Positions 25,260-40,700 are shown, counted from the stretch's first letter. The stretch is DNA of 64,000 nt from Zoroaster sp. YZ-2022 (GCA_029582265.1 CM055816.1:96002809-96066808), one strand, 5' to 3'. Notes: a model not told the origin generated them from the sequence alone. Numbers and translations are program-made.

Positions 25260-28200
25260 GGCGCTGTTTTGCGGCGACCAGTCGACTTGCTCACTTGCTC
25301 TTAATTTTGTTTTACCTTGTTACTTTTCTAGTTGTTTGTGTCTGCATAAATGATTATTTAATATATACACAATGGTTTATTATTCAACCAGCATCATCTG
25401 GATACGGTGTGCTGCATTACTGCTAGTTCTTCCGCTAGTTTATTGGTGTTTTGAGGACCCCAGTCAAGCATCGTTGCCGATCACCTATGACCGCCATTTT
25501 CTTTATCTGCTTGCCGATGCGTCAGCGTCCAAGTTAACACCAGCAGACTTGCCCGAATTCACACCGACAAGAGGTGAATCTACAACAAGTCATACCATGC
25601 CACGTCGGCGTGGCAAGCGTGGAGGAGTTAAACAAAGGGTAAGACGGAGAGCAAATAGACCCCCTCTTCCATGTTTAACTCTTGGAAATGTTCGTTCCAT
25701 AAACAATAAAATGGATGAAATTCGGGCACACACTAGATACATAAATGACTTTAGAAACTCCAGTGTATTGTGTTTTACTGAAACATGGTTGCACTCAAAT
25801 ATTCCTAATGATTCTGTTGATATTGATGGATTCAATTTGATTCGACTGGACCGCTCATACGAAAACACTAATAAAAGCCGTGGTGGTGGAGTCTGCATGT
25901 ATGTTAATAATCAGTGGTGTAATAACTTCAAAGTAAGGACAACAGTCTGCAACTCAAACATAGAACTACTTTGTGTGTCCTTCAGACCTTATTATCTGCC
26001 AAAGAATTTAATCAAGTTCACATCTTCCTTGTGTACATTGCACCGGATGCTGATGCAAATGAGGCAGCAGGTGTGATATATGACACAGTTCAACAAATGG
26101 AGGACTCATCACCAGACTCACCAAAATTCATTCTCGGTGACTTCAACCATTGTTACCTTAATGGAAGCCTTCCCCATTATTTTCAATATGTTGGCGAGGC
26201 TACAAGGGGAGATAACATACTTGACCGCTGCTATGGTTCAGTAAAGGATGCCTACAAGTCAATCATCAGACCAGGTATTGGCCGTTCTGACCATTACATT
26301 GTTCATCTTTTGCCGAAATATAAACAAAAACTAAAAACGGAAAAACCTCAGAAAAAAGTCATCAGAGTATGGAACAAGAAATCAATTGAAAATTTGCGAA
26401 CATGTTTTGAAATCACTGATTGGGAAGTATTTCTGAATGGATCGGGAAACATTGATGAGGCGACGGACGTAATCAACGAATATGTAAATTTCTGTCAAGA
26501 TCTACATATCCCAGTAAAGACCTCTAAATTATACCCTAACAATAAGCCCTGGATCTCAAATGAACTAAAAGCTATCCTAGCTGAGAAGAAACATGCTTTT
26601 AAAATGAAAGACCAAAATAAACTAAAAGTGCTCCAATCAAAACTGTCATCAACAGTTAAGAAAGCCAAAGAAAACTACAAGGAAAAAATGGAAAACTGCT
26701 TTAAGACAAATAATCCACGAGAGGCCTGGCAGGGTCTACAAACCATAACAGGTTTTTCTAAAAAGAAAAAACATGACTCATTTGCAAATTTAGAAAACCC
26801 TTTGTCTACAGCAAACGAACTAAATGTATTCTACAGTCGCTTTGACACTCAAAGTTTCAGCGATCAGATCTCATTACAATGCTCGGCTCTCTCCACTGAT
26901 ACAGAAAGCCAGCGTATTGTCATCAAAGTCAGAGAAGTCGAAAAACTGTTTAAGAACTTAAATCCCCGCAAAGCAGCTGGCCCTGATAGAATCTCTGGAA
27001 AGGTACTTAAAGTTTGTGCCAAACAACTGGCAGTTCCCTACTCAGTTCTTTTCCAGCAGTCAACAGACTCACATTTAATTCCATTTTGCTGGAAATCTGC
27101 CACCGTCGTTCCAGTGCCTAAGCGAGCTCGACCGTCCGAGTTAAACGATTATCGACCAATCGCATTAACTTCACTGACAATGAAATGTTTGGAGAGAATC
27201 ATTCTGAGATTTATTTTACAGCCGCTACTCAATCGTATTGATAAATTCCAATTTGCCTACCAACCAAACAAATCTGTAGATGATGCAGTTCTTTGTCTGG
27301 TGAATGCTATACAGCAACATGTCGATAAGGTTGGTTGTTATGCACGGCCACTTTCATTGATTTCTCATCTGCATTCAACACAATCCAACCTTACCGACTA
27401 CTGGAGAAGCTACAAAACCTGAATGTTAATCCATCACTCATTCTATGGATAAGCGATTTTTAAAGGATCGGACTCAGCGTGTATTAGTGAACAATACTTT
27501 ATCTGGACAAATAACAATAAATACTGGTGCCCCTCAAGGGTGTGTTCTTTCACCATTGCTTTTTATTTTGTACACAAATGATTACATCAATCACTCTAAC
27601 AATGTCAGTATTTTTAAATATGCAGATGACACTGTGATTGTTGGCTTTCTCAAAGATAGTGAACTGGATTATAGAAATACCATTCATAACTTTGTTACAT
27701 GGTGTAGCAACAATTTTCTGAAGTTGAATACTGAAAAGACAAAAGAGATGATCTTTGACTTCAGGAAGTTCAAACCTCATTTACATTGTATTACAATCAA
27801 CAATGATGATATTGATATTGTTCATTCCTATAAGTACTTAGGAACAACCATTGATAATACCCTATCATGGTCTGACCATTGTAAATCGCTCGTCGCCAAA
27901 GGACAACAGCGTCTATACTTTCTTAGGCAATTGAAATCATTCAAGGTCGATAAAACTATATGAAGCTTTTTTATACTTCAGTCATTGAGAGTGTCATCCT
28001 GTACAGCTGCTGTGTCTGGTTTAGTAGTGCAAAAAAGGGGGATTTAGTCAAAATTCAGAGAGTTGCTAAGCGGGCGGGTAAGATGTTTGGTAAAGAACAG
28101 GACATAAGCGCAATATGTCACGAACGAATTTTAATTAAGGCCAAGTCAATTTTAATCAATAATACACATCCATTGCATGATTTTTATGAGGAAATGAGGT

Positions 28201-28695
28201 CTGGTAGGAGGCTGAGAAGTCTGAAGTTCAGAACTAGTAGATATTTAAACTCTTTTTACCACACTCTATTCGTATTTTTTAATGATAGTCAGTAACTTGT
28301 ACAGGGAACAGAGGATACAGGCCGAGGGGGAGGAGGGGCTCCATGAAATAACATGAAATAGTGGTTTCCTGGATACAATGTTGTACATGTATTTGTATTT
28401 TTCAATGTGTTTGGTCCAATGATGTCTTCTGTTTTAGTCTGGTGAGTGGGTAGAGGTTTTTAGGGGTAGAGGTTTGCCGGATAAACCTACCCGAATTTCT
28501 CTTGTTTTTACTAAATCTTATTTTGTATGCCCTCTTGTGTATAATATATATGGTTTTTAGTTCTTTTTTTATTTTTTATTAGGTGTAATAATTTGTTTTT
28601 GTAAACAATTTTAAATATTTTTAATCTTATATATGAGCAGGATCGACAATACAAATTTCCATTTTAAGGACAATAAAAGATGAATTGAATTGAAT
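25260..28695 (+). mobile_element. CR1/L2/Rex1-type LINE with (TTGAA)n tail, broken
   Basis: The element is a LINE with one long endonuclease-RT frame, a 3' UTR, and a tail ending GATGAATTGAATTGAATA, the short 3' tandem repeat usual for CR1/L2-type elements. The 5' end is estimated, near a change to GGGCGCTGTTTTGCGG at 25,259. The 3' tail directly abuts the first coding exon of gene A, on the same strand. Confidence 0.8.
25372..28295 (+). pseudogene. LINE endonuclease-reverse transcriptase, frameshifted
   Basis: The endonuclease part shows LGNVRSINNKMDEI, LCFTETWLHSNI and GGVCMYVN, then (after a shift near 25,990) LGDFNHC near 26,135 and GRSDHYIVHL near 26,280. The RT part shows NPRKAAGPDRISGKVLK near 26,960, DYRPIALTS near 27,150 and FAYQPNKSVDDAV. 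A shift near 27,355 leads to [10 protein letters not shown] with the catalytic Asp. Another one-base loss near 27,460 is followed by GAPQGCVLSPLLFILYTND and KYADDTVIVG near 27,620. A last break at 27,961 precedes the C-terminal piece. At least four frame breaks make it a pseudogene. The catalytic Asp residues are still readable, so decay is not very old. Confidence 0.85.
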
Positions 28696-28716
28696 ACAGG
28701 AGTTTGAAAGATCAAG

Positions 28717-31700
28717 ATGGAAAAAAACGTAAGTAGCATATGATTAAATAGGTTAAATAAACCTGTTTTCTTTGTTTTTGAATAACATAAGATTTTGGTT
28801 GATAAAACATTCACATCTCACAGACCGATGGGCATTGCAGTATGGAAACACAATTTAAGCTCAACATTGTTGGAACATTTAAAAAAATTATATTATTTCC
28901 AAAAATGAAGGGACTTGTGAATAACTAATAAAAAGAAGTCATGCCTAATTATACCAACAAACAAAAGAAGTAATTAAAGAAAATTATTAATTTTATTAAT
29001 TCAATTAAGGATATCATTCTGATTGTCAAGAAGTGATCATAAAAAGTCACTGATCATTACAGAGTTGTAGTCGAGTCGCTTTGGTTTAGTCCGAGTCTCG
29101 AGTCACTGGGTCGAGTCCGAGTCATGAGTCACATGTTTAAATCATTTGAAAAAAGTGTCAAAAATGTAAAAGAATACTTAAATCAGACAGGATCACTTTT
29201 ATTGCTTGTATACAAAACAAATGTGCATGTTACTTTATTGTTACAATTTAATACTTTATATACATGTTTGGAAATACACACATAAAACCCTGAATCATAC
29301 ACTTTTATACAGCTTTCAGTTCATTTTTTTTAACCAATGCCATTTCCCCAGAATGTCTTTTCACTGAAGTAAAACTGAACAATTTGCTCAAGTAAACAAA
29401 TCTCGTTGACTGTAAAATGGATATTTACTATTACGAAGTACAGAGCACTGTACATAGACGGCCTACACATACTTAATATGTACAGGATGTGCCGTATGTT
29501 ATTCTTCGCCATGACGATCGGAAAATAAACATTGAAATTGTTTTTTATATTTTCAAAAAAGGTATTGTTGGTTTAAAAAATGTGACTCACAAGTACTCAG
29601 TGTCAAGTTCGAGTCATGATAGTTGAGACCGAGTCCAAGTCTTTTGCCAACATGACTCACTCGAGTCCTAGTCACCAAATCTGAGTCCTGGACTCGAGTC
29701 CTACAACACTGCTATTTAATATTTGTGCCATTTTAAAAACTATACAAAATGTAATACATATAATAACACATGGGCATATTTGTGTGTTGACCCAGTTAAT
29801 AATGGTCCTAATGAGCTAGGCAGAGACATGAATGGCCTCTTTATCAACTCTTGTCATAAAAGCCAATTACTAGCCTGATCAGTGAACTACAAATGTATCT
29901 CACCCCTATTTTTTTAAGGCCAATTGGTTTTTCAACCGAATACAAGCTGGTATACCAGATACAGGAACAAATCTGGAAGGGGATGAGACAGAGTCATTGG
30001 AATATCATCAGCAGGAGATCAGCGATGAAGATGTCACTACACAGTCAATCAACGACGACAACCGTTCAGAATATCACCATGAGGAGATCAGCGATGAAGA
30101 TGTCACCACACAGTCAATCAACGACGACAACAGTTCAGAATATCACCCTGAGGAGATCAGCGATGAAGATGTCACCACACAGTCAATCAACGACGACAAC
30201 AGTTCAGAATATCACCCTGAGGAGATCAGCGATGAAGATGTCACCACACAGTCAATCAACGATGACAAACGTTCAGAATATCACCATGAGGAGATCAGCG
30301 ATGAAGATGTCGCCACACAGTCAATCAACGATGACAAACGTTCAGAATATCACCCTGAGGAGACAGAAATCAGCCAGGAAGGCAACTCAAGCTCGAGAAA
30401 AGCCCACCCCCGAATGTATCTCCCTGTAAGTATCTCCCATTATAAATAACTTATATCCATCATTGCCAAAAACAAAAATTATGTTTTCACCCCGGTTTGT
30501 TTGTTTGTTTATGGACGGATTTCAATGAAACTTTGTGAGAAGGTGGATCATAGTCTAGGGAAGAAACGATTAGATTTGGTGGTGATCCAGATCTGGAATT
30601 TTTTGAAGGGTTTTTCATAATTGCTAGATAGGGCAAAGTGGACTGTTCAGCTTTCTGTATAGGTCTTCCTTTTTATCCCCTTTAATTGTTTTTTACCTGT
30701 TTCATCTACACATTTTAACTTAAATTCTTTCTTATTCAACTTCATTAGGGTGTTAGAAAATCACGGAGATGCAGCATGTGTGGGATCTTTTTTCTGTACT
30801 TGTCACAACACTTACAAAGGCAGCACCGCATAAAGGATCAAAGCCAACTGAAACAACTAATGGGAAAAGCCAGAGAGATGTGAGTAAATGGTATTTATTT
30901 ATTAATTGGTTCATTTATGTTGTTTGAAGAATTGTTTTGTGCGCCAAAAGATAACAGGTTAAAAATATCTGAGGGCGGATCGGACAGGTAAATGAAAATG
31001 ATATTTGATATTTCGTGGTTCACGGTCATACATGGCGCCGCAGTCCTTCATTACACTTTCTTTACCATTCATAAATAATAAGTTATACAAAATATTTGCA
31101 AAGAAGACATTAAAAATATGCATGCTGCCTGAGTCTTGGATTTATTTCACAAAAATTACATCTATATAGTAAAGATTTGACTTTAAAATTCAAACCCCGG
31201 TGCCCCAATTTTTTTGGTCATGGAAAGTTCAGGAACTGAGTCTAGTTGCTTATCAAGTGTTAGACTTAAATTATTTAAGAAACAACATTTTCAGCCCTGA
31301 AAATGATGCCTCATATTCTGGACATCATGTGTAGCCTGGGGGCTATGTGCTACCATGTGTTGATATTTAACTGTTTAATTTAAATTTTATTTTACACAGA
31401 GAACCAATAACCCATTCTAAAGGAAGATCAAAAACCAAGAGGGGATACCCATGCCCTTATCCAGGTTGCTACTCAAGAGGCTTAAAAAGAATGGATGTAT
31501 ATCTTGAATCGCAACATGGTTTAAAGGTACAGTCATGTGACAACTTGTTTTTAAACCAAATAGCAGAACACCCAGTATGACTTTGTAAAGTTGATTTTTG
31601 GGGTGTAATGAAAGGGTAGTAATACCTCAAAAAACACTGATGTCTGACTTTGCTTGACTGTCTACATTTGCATTAATTTCTTGAAATGTGATTCATACAT

Positions 31701-34700
31701 ATTTCAATTCATTAAAATTTACAGCGCAAAGGACCTCAGTACACCTCACTTCTGAAGAAAATAAATTTCAGGAGAGGTTCTCCTTTTAAAAGGTCTAATA
31801 AGTCTCCAAAGCAGCCTGCCGATGATAACTCCAGATACATGAAACCTTCAAAGGGTAAATTTATATTCTTTCAGAATTGTAAAATTAATTTATTCAGATT
31901 GTTTTCAGCATTCTTAGTTGTGAATTTTGTTTGATAGAACCAGAACATTGATTTTCCTAACAATTGTGTTTTTTCATCATTACTTATTTTGCCATGAAAA
32001 GTATATGGTTATTTTATACATTGTGACTGGTATTATCAGCTGGTTCATTATTTGTATTGCAACACAATGTACTTTGATTTTTGGCAGATTCTTGTTCAAT
32101 GATTTGCATACTAAAACCACTCTGGGCCATACAGAAATCTTTAAACAAAGTCAAACATCTATTCATTGCAACATGTATAAAAGGGATGGTTCATCATTGG
32201 TTTTTGGATGAGTACATTTATTCCAATCCTTTAATTTTCAAGAGAATATACAATCAACCAGTGAACACTTCATCACATAGGTGCTTACGTTTTTGGAAAA
32301 AAAATAAAAGAAAAGAAAAAAGTAAATAACAGTTATGTTCTGTTATGTTTTTGTAAACACCACGCTTATATTAAAATACAATTTTCAAAAATATGACAGT
32401 ATTACAGACAAGACTTTTTCAAGGCTATTGGTGCCAGTACCATCTTCATACTTTAAAAAGTAAGCTTTTTATAATCAACAATACCCAACTCTGTCTTTAA
32501 TTTGTACATTTAAAGATGCATCGCCTATGCTTTCGAAAAGGGGAATTTTTTAGAATTTTCTGAAAAAAAATTTGAAAAATGATATCGTTTCAAAACGAAA
32601 AACATAAATTGTAAATAAAAGTGGGAACTTATTCACAACAATTAGTTGCAACGCGTTGTATACACAGACAAGCACTGAACAAAGAGGCTGACACTGCAGT
32701 TGAGTGCGCGCATGCCACGCGCCATGTGCACAATACTTACAACATGCAAATTATTTCTAGGGACTGGTCGACAAAAACGCATTGTGTGTTTTTAATTAGT
32801 AATTGAATTTTTTACCGACGATGCATCTTTAAGCTTTGTTGTTTCCATTACAGAAGATGTTTTATCCTCCTTTGGAGAGTACATATACGCCTCGCATGGC
32901 TGTAACGAAAGTGCACGGATAACTGCTAAAGGGACTGTCAAGAACTTGCATCTCCTCAGCAACCATATGCAAGTTGAAATTCCTCAGCTTCTATCACCAC
33001 AAATGCCCCAAAAGTAAGAAAATGAGTTATGATAATTTTACAATGCAACTGTAACCAAGAATTTGTGGCCTTTGTAAGATTGTCTGTTAGCTTGGCTGCT
33101 GTATTCCTCTTCAATACAAGTATGTTTTTGATAAGCAATTCTTTATCATTTTCTGGATGGCTGCATTAGCATGACGAGTTGGTAAACAATTCAAAAGTAA
33201 TGAAAGAATTGCCAAAAACAGGTTCAAAATATTTATTACAAACAAGTGAAAATTTTAACAACTGGAGCGTTAAAGAAAATCTAATGAGTTCATCATCTGA
33301 GAGTGGGCTGCATAGAAAAATATTCACAATTGTTCATATTGTGATAAAATACTAAGATTAATAAGAATACTTCAGTAATTTTTTGTGGAATTTGTAATGG
33401 GAAATAAACAATGGGCCTGCATAGGACCAAAACACCAATACCCCAATATCCAGATTTGTTCAAAATATATTTTTACCTGTGTGGCAGGTTTGGTGCTTTA
33501 TCACAAAATGCACAATAGGTTTGTTATGCCGCCCCACTATAATGAATTCACCTGAACAAAATTGGAATGCATTTTATAGAAGTTGTTACACGTTCGTGTA
33601 CATAGCACTAGTGCACAACCTCTTATTACATGCATGTGAGGTGGCAGTATTTATTTTAAAAAAACTAAAAAACTAAAAAAACATCAGACTAAGAGATGGC
33701 ACACGTAGCCTATCTTTTCACAGAGAAATTTTTAAGCATTTTCTTTTTTCTTTCGCTCTTTCTCTATAAGAATTGTGACGTCTCTAAATAGCACAAACAA
33801 GCAACCAGGAACTGTTACTAAATACCTGCACAGTTTGAAAAAATTGTGCATGTTTCTCACTTTATACGATGAAAATGCCAAGTTCATGGAGGTTAGCCAA
33901 GTTGTCCTACACAAACTACTGCTGCTGGAAGACTTCATCAAGAGTACGAGATATCGTTTAAATGTCAGACAGGCAGAGCTGAAGTCAAAAATCAGTGGTA
34001 CGTGTTTGGAAAGTTTTGTCTTAATGACAAATTCGTCCTAGACCTATATAAATTTATTCTCATTATAAGTATCATCCCTTCTAATTCCACTACCACAATG
34101 CTTCAGTATATATATTTTTTTTGGGGGGGGGGGGGGGGGTTGTGCACTGTTTATGTAAACTTTATGCATCTGATGAGATTTCTTGTGCATATGTGCTAAC
34201 TTTAGCACAGAAATATACTAACTTTGCACAGTTTTCTTTTGTTACGCAGACTACATGGTTCTATTTAAATCCAAAAAACTATGTGACCATCATAACAGTG
34301 ATGTCGCAAGAAAATTAGCGATGTGTAATTTATTTATACAAGGTGCACACGTATGATTCTTTTAAATGAGATGCTAAAAATGTTCACATCAACCTGTTAC
34401 AAAGGCAATATGCTGTTACAAAGGCAATATGCATGTCTAATTTTTGTGGCACCCGTTTCTTTGTTTCTTAGATCTCATAATCAGTGGAGCAGCAGTGAAA
34501 AAAAGCCTGGAGAAACTTGACCAAGAGTTGAATAATTTCATGAATGGTATGTTTCCCCATTTTGTGCAAAAATTATTCCAAGCTATTGAACATCCACTTG
34601 AGTATAAATTTATGATGCTTACTTTATATGTTTTTGCTATGTTGCATTTTTTGTGCACAATGTAAGGGTAAGATGAGGTAGCTCATATTTATTCCTTAAC

Positions 34701-37700
34701 ATACTTTTGAATCAAGCAAAGGAGCTGCTCCCTGAAAATGCAGCCACTGGTTATTAAAGCACAGTTATTGTCTATGGTCTGCAAAAAATGCTCTAAATAT
34801 TGCTCAGCCAAACAGATACAAGACTGATGATGTGTTCTTTTTTGTATTTCATTTTCATGGTTTAGAGAATTCATCAAAACCCAACTGGGGAAACATCAGA
34901 AGGGTCAGAAATCTGATTATTCTGAAGATCCTTCTGACGCAGGCGCCAAGGTCTGGGGTGTTAGAAAATGCCACCCTTGGCCAGTACAGAAATCGCAAAA
35001 CTGTTGTTGCTCCAGAGACATTCGAGGAGGTGTACGTCATAGAGGTAATCGGGTCAAAATTAGAGGATAAAAACCACATGCCAAATCTTGCTTAAGGATA
35101 TTGCCTATGTATAGGCCCATGCCTACATATTAAAATAAAATAAACCATGTCTTTAGTTACTAACTGTTTATTATTTGGATTTGAGAAACTTGCAAACAGC
35201 ATCTGGCATTATTCCACATGATCACAGTCAACAAAAGAGTACCTAAACCTGTTTAGAACATGAACATTTACTAAAGTAACTGAAAAAACAAAAAAACAAA
35301 ACATGAAAGATAATATTATACAATTAATTAAATGCACCTATTCAGGTTGTACAACACAAAACTTCGCAGACTGGACCGGCAACTTTGATACTAAATGATG
35401 TTCTGGAAAGTCACTTGCGATTCTATGTCCGGCATTGCCGCCCACACACAAAGGACTGCCTAGGTATGTATATTAAACATTCTTATACATGTACCATGCA
35501 TCCCTAATTTGAAACATTTCTGTTTTTGATATAATTTTGTTTATTAATTATTATTTTAAGCAAATCAATCATTGTTGACAATTGGTCAATCCCAAAGTAC
35601 CCCCATTGAATATAAACCCATATACCTCATCCACTAGATGTCTACATCAAATGTGTTAACATAGAAGCTGCTTACCATGCAACGTTGCAAAATGGGGTGC
35701 AGATAAGCACTACAGTTTTTACTTCCATTCACTCAAACCAGTATGAAGATTTACAGTCAATTGAATGAATCTTAAAGGAATATTCAACTAATCTGACTGA
35801 CAGATCTGTGACCTATGGTGTAACCAAGTGGTATGGTCATTATACATGTATGGCAGATCATAAGTGATCTTAAATTGTCACTAAATTTGATACAAAGCTT
35901 GATGCTGAAAAAATGTGATCACTATTTATTTTATGCAACAAGAACATTTTAACAAAACATACTGCTTCTAAGTGTTGGTAGACTTTGGTAGCATATTGAA
36001 TAACTGAGCTTCGCTACCTCCCCGTTTCCATTCGGGGATATTCTGCTCTGTAATGGCCTAGTACAGTTTATTAAAAAAAGTTAAGTATGCTACTTTGATT
36101 CCTTATAATAATTTAATAGCACATTAAATCATTGATGTAATCTTGTTCTCAATGGTACATAGATAAAGACATAAGGGGAGAGAAGACCAATCTCTTCCTC
36201 GGTGCCAACGGAAGGCCAGTTTCTAAAATTAGCCAGGAGATAGAACGAACATGGAAGTCATTGGGCAATGTGGGAATAAAATGCACGCCAACTATATTAA
36301 GGAAAACTGCAGCCACAAAAGTAAGATTAAGTGAATAAAAGTGTTTCATAGTGTCTAAATTGGTACATTTATTTATAAATTATAGATAAATTAGTTTTAC
36401 CCAATTTAAATTTAATGGTTACCAATGTGTACCACTTAACTGCACCTTGGGCAGTATCAGCTGTTTGGCGTGTTGGGATCTGCGTCGATTCTGGTTCTTT
36501 TCAGGGCCGCCTTTTTCTCCAGGAGGGAGATTGGTGTTGCATGTGTTCTGCTGTTTGGTTTGTGCCAAATCGATATTAGTTTATTTTAATGGTTTCATTC
36601 CTTTTTATACATCATTTCTGCTGTGCGGGGCCTGGCTGGTCCCATTTTTTGTGTTTTTATTTTTAAATACTCTATACCATATATACTGAAAGTGTTTTAA
36701 ATAGTAGGCATTATTTTTTTATCCTCACTTAATTTTGTTTTTCTTTTCTGTTATAGTCCGTTGGGTTGTTCGAGTGTGAGGCACCTTATGAATCCTACTA
36801 TTATTATCATTAACTGCTTCATCACACTTGCCATACAATCTATAACTCCTGTTAATTATTATTATATTTATTTAATGATACAGAGACATTACTTCATATT
36901 TTCACAGCCAATTAATTAGGATAACTAAAACGAAAATTAATGATTACCATTTTTGTCTGTACTCTTGCACAAATATTTATTTTGAGGAAATTGTTTGTAT
37001 TCGCTCATGCAGATCAATGAAAACAATTATTTTTACATTTCTGTCACCCTGAACAGGCAGTTAGGGGACTCTCAAGGAAGGATGCCAATGCTGTGGCAGA
37101 GTTAATGGCACACCGTCCAGAAACTCAAATGATGTACTATGTTGCGGAGCAACAAACACGTGACAAGGTTCGGGCCTCTAGCAATCTCTCATCTATAATG
37201 CAATCGGTAAGGACATTCTGTGCATCTTGTAGGTTTTATGAAGTATCTGTTGAGTTAATTAAAAAAAATTGTAGAGTAGCATTTGTTGTGGGCTGCTTTA
37301 TGTAAACATTTTGAATACCATTTGAAGGTTTTTTGGTATTTCCATATAAATGACATCATGTGTGTGTCATTTGTGAAACTGATAAGCTGTTCCTTTAGGC
37401 ACCATTCTCTGTTTTAAGGAGACCACTTGACTGTCATGGACTAAAATGCTTTTTGTCTGAAAATAAAAAAAAAAATTATTATACAGAATAATGATTTGAT
37501 AGTCATGAGTTACATTCTTTATGTGAGTATTATATCAATTTAGATTAAGATGCAAACATGTAAATCATGAATACAGTAAATTATGTTCATATTTTGCAAA
37601 TAATTGGTCAAAAATGTTTGGCAATCCAGAATGTACACTGTGTCTTGTTTTGAAATTTCTATAGGATGATGCAGATCCCATGAGCGGTCTAGAAAAGGTA

Positions 37701-40700
37701 AGCTGATCTTCAGATTCCAGATAATGTTAGAGGAATTGTGCCTTGTTAATTCATAAAATAAACAAAAAAGGAAGATAAAAATCACATGAATTACTAATAA
37801 AAAATAATTTTGTTTTACCTTATGCATTCAAATTAAACTTTGATTTGCTATTTGTTTAACCATGAACAATTTCATCAACTAGTGTTTGGACAATGAGCTA
37901 TAATATCAATTTCAGGTGAACAAAGAAAAAATTACGAGAGATATCTTAGCCCTTAGGTGACAGTCTCCCGATTTTGTTATGTATATCTTTGCTCTTTATT
38001 ATGCACAAAATACTATGCCCTGTAATAAGATAAGGACTTTTTGCATTATCACAGCAACCATCTCCTTGGTTTGTCTCAGATAATAAAATAACTGAGGAAC
38101 AGTGCGTGGTTAATTGATTTAATTTTGCCCTACACCTACGTGTGTATTGCACTGTATACTCAGTACATTCCGAGTGTCTGTGATAAAACACACAAGCGAC
38201 TTGGGTGGGATTCGAACCCACAACTTCCTACCTAATAGTGCAGATGACTTAACTGCATGGTTATTTATCCAAAATTGTACACAGACAAAAATAATGTCAA
38301 CAAAATCTTAAACATTTGTGTATTTGCTCTTTCAATATTTATAAGGAAGCATTACAGCAGACATCTCCAACCTTGGATACAGTTGCCCCAAACACCTTGG
38401 TAAGTTCATTGTGCATTTCAAATTTCTGTCAATGAATACAAATTTTTAAGAATCACACTGACTAACCATTGCAGTTGGATTAGCACTTTGACATTTGTCT
38501 TTTGACGATCTTTGCTAACATCTTTTTGCTCTCAGAGTATTTAAACTACCACATTAGAATAATGAAGCAGCCAAAGAAACTGCTTTATTAAACAACAATG
38601 CACTATATATACACAAAGCTGCCAAATTAAATGTTGTCCAAGGGTGTGGTTATATATACATGTTTATAATAAACAGCTAGAGGAAATGGATTGAACAAAA
38701 TATGTGGATAAGTTTATTCTGGCGCAGCCTTGTAATATTATTTTGTATGGCATGGCACAAATACAAAAATAATAATTACAAAATGAAAACCATCTCGTCT
38801 AAACTGATTCATCTCTTTGTGAAAGATATGCGTTCTGCATCCTATTTTCTGTGCAATAAAAGGATAAATCACTTATGGTAAAATTCCATTAGCTCATATA
38901 CCCAGATGTCTGTGTCTGCATATGTGTCCACTTGTTGTGATGGCAGCCGACTGGAATTTTTGGTTAGTACATCACAATTAATGTTTGTATTTTGCATTGT
39001 ATAATACTGACAGGTCCCAGTGAATTCATTTTATAAATGCAAGCACAGTGCCAGCAACGAATCCCTGAAGAAAAGATTCACCAAAGAGCAGGAGGTGCTG
39101 CTGATAGAATCGTACAAATCTTACAAATCCAAAGATATTGGTGTTGGATTTATGGATGCGGTTAGTTTTTTTTTTAATTTTTTTATGATTAACTGATCAT
39201 TGCCCCTAAGTGTATCACATAATGGCTTGGTGAGGAAGGTCAAAGTCACGACTTACAGCCAAGCCTTTGAGAAGCCAGGCCCTGGCTACCTAGGCTCCCT
39301 AATCTGTCTTTTGTGATTCCTAATCCTATAACAACAACAGTACATTCCAATAAACATAACCTGGGCTTCTGGAGGCTTAGCCAGCCAAGAGTGAAACTCA
39401 TTATACTGACTGCAAAGGTGTCAGTCAGATCCGTGTTAACAATAAGAGATATTTGAGATCTATCCATTGGTAAAAGTTCTTCAGCTAGGGGTTTAGGCCT
39501 GAGCAAAGCTAGGGCCTGGCCACGCTTCTCGAAAGCTTGACTGTACCAAGACTTTGGCCCTTCTCCCTTAACTGTTGTACAAGTATTGCGCTAATCACAG
39601 GCATGCTGTATTGACTGGAGTGCATTTGGAAATAAAGACATTACATTTTGTTTCTCTATATACAGGCAATTCTCATCAAAGAGAATCATATTCAATTTGA
39701 CACCTACACAGCAAAACAGTTGGCCGACAAAATTCGCCATACCATCGACAACCTTCGATTTAAAGGTAATGAACAGCAATAGCCACAGTATACCATATCT
39801 GTTTGGATACATGTATATCAGCTCGTACGTCCTCGATCCAAGAGAGTAAAGGTTCCCTGCGTGATTATTGGGATATAGGTGGTAGTTGGGTACATCCTCA
39901 TCTAAAGGGACAATATCGTCATGATCATTAGGGAATGGAATCATAGTGCTTGTACCTATAAATATCCTTGTACATAATATCCTGTTGTATCATACTTCAT
40001 GTCCAATTGTTCACTGGAATCCATGGGTGGACATTTCCAGTAAGAGGTTCGGGGCCCAGCAGTTGACCAATATATATTTTTTTAAATAAAGAATTAACAA
40101 TGATCAAAGAAGACACAACAATAGTAAGTTACAAGGGTGGGGACACACCTCCCTACTTGTTTTGGCCTCTTCCAGCTTTTTTCATATGAATCCATGCCAC
40201 TGATTCGAACAGTACCCTAAGGATGTATTTTGATATCCATTTGTGTTTCAGATCAACACAACTCAACCCAGGCATGCCCAAGGTAAATATTTGTATTAAA
40301 ATAAAATTGCTTGTAAATGTTAATGTGATTGTCAAAGGTAAGAATTGTTCAGATACCTCTCCAGTTTGATTTTTGATCAGTCAGGTGTATGAATTTTAAC
40401 TTACGTTGTAATTCATCTTTGCTGTATAGGGGTACATTTTACGGTATACTTTGTTTAATTTACACATTTGGTACTTTAATTGTTATGGGACTTAACAGTT
40501 GGAGTAAATTTTAGTAAACATACATCAATCACAATGTGGCATTTAAACCGAGTCCCTAATAAAGCACTTCAAATGGTTTTGTAAATGCAGTAATCTTTCT
40601 TAAAGCATTAGCATGAAAATCATGTCATAGACTCATTGCCCACTCCCATAGCTACATATAGTTGACAGAAAACATCTTACAGGGGATACAATTTCTTGTA

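Noticed and set aside
29893..30429. Open frame of 178 residues over the gene A repeat exon
   Set aside because: The 69-base repeat keeps more than one frame open. The other, acidic frame fits the splice phases and the paralogue.
37916..37956. Possible extra gene A exon (TTTCAG|GTGAAC ... CTTAG|GTGACA)
   Set aside because: It is 41 bases long and leaves phase 2, while the exons on both sides join in phase 0. Including it would shift the frame and stop early.
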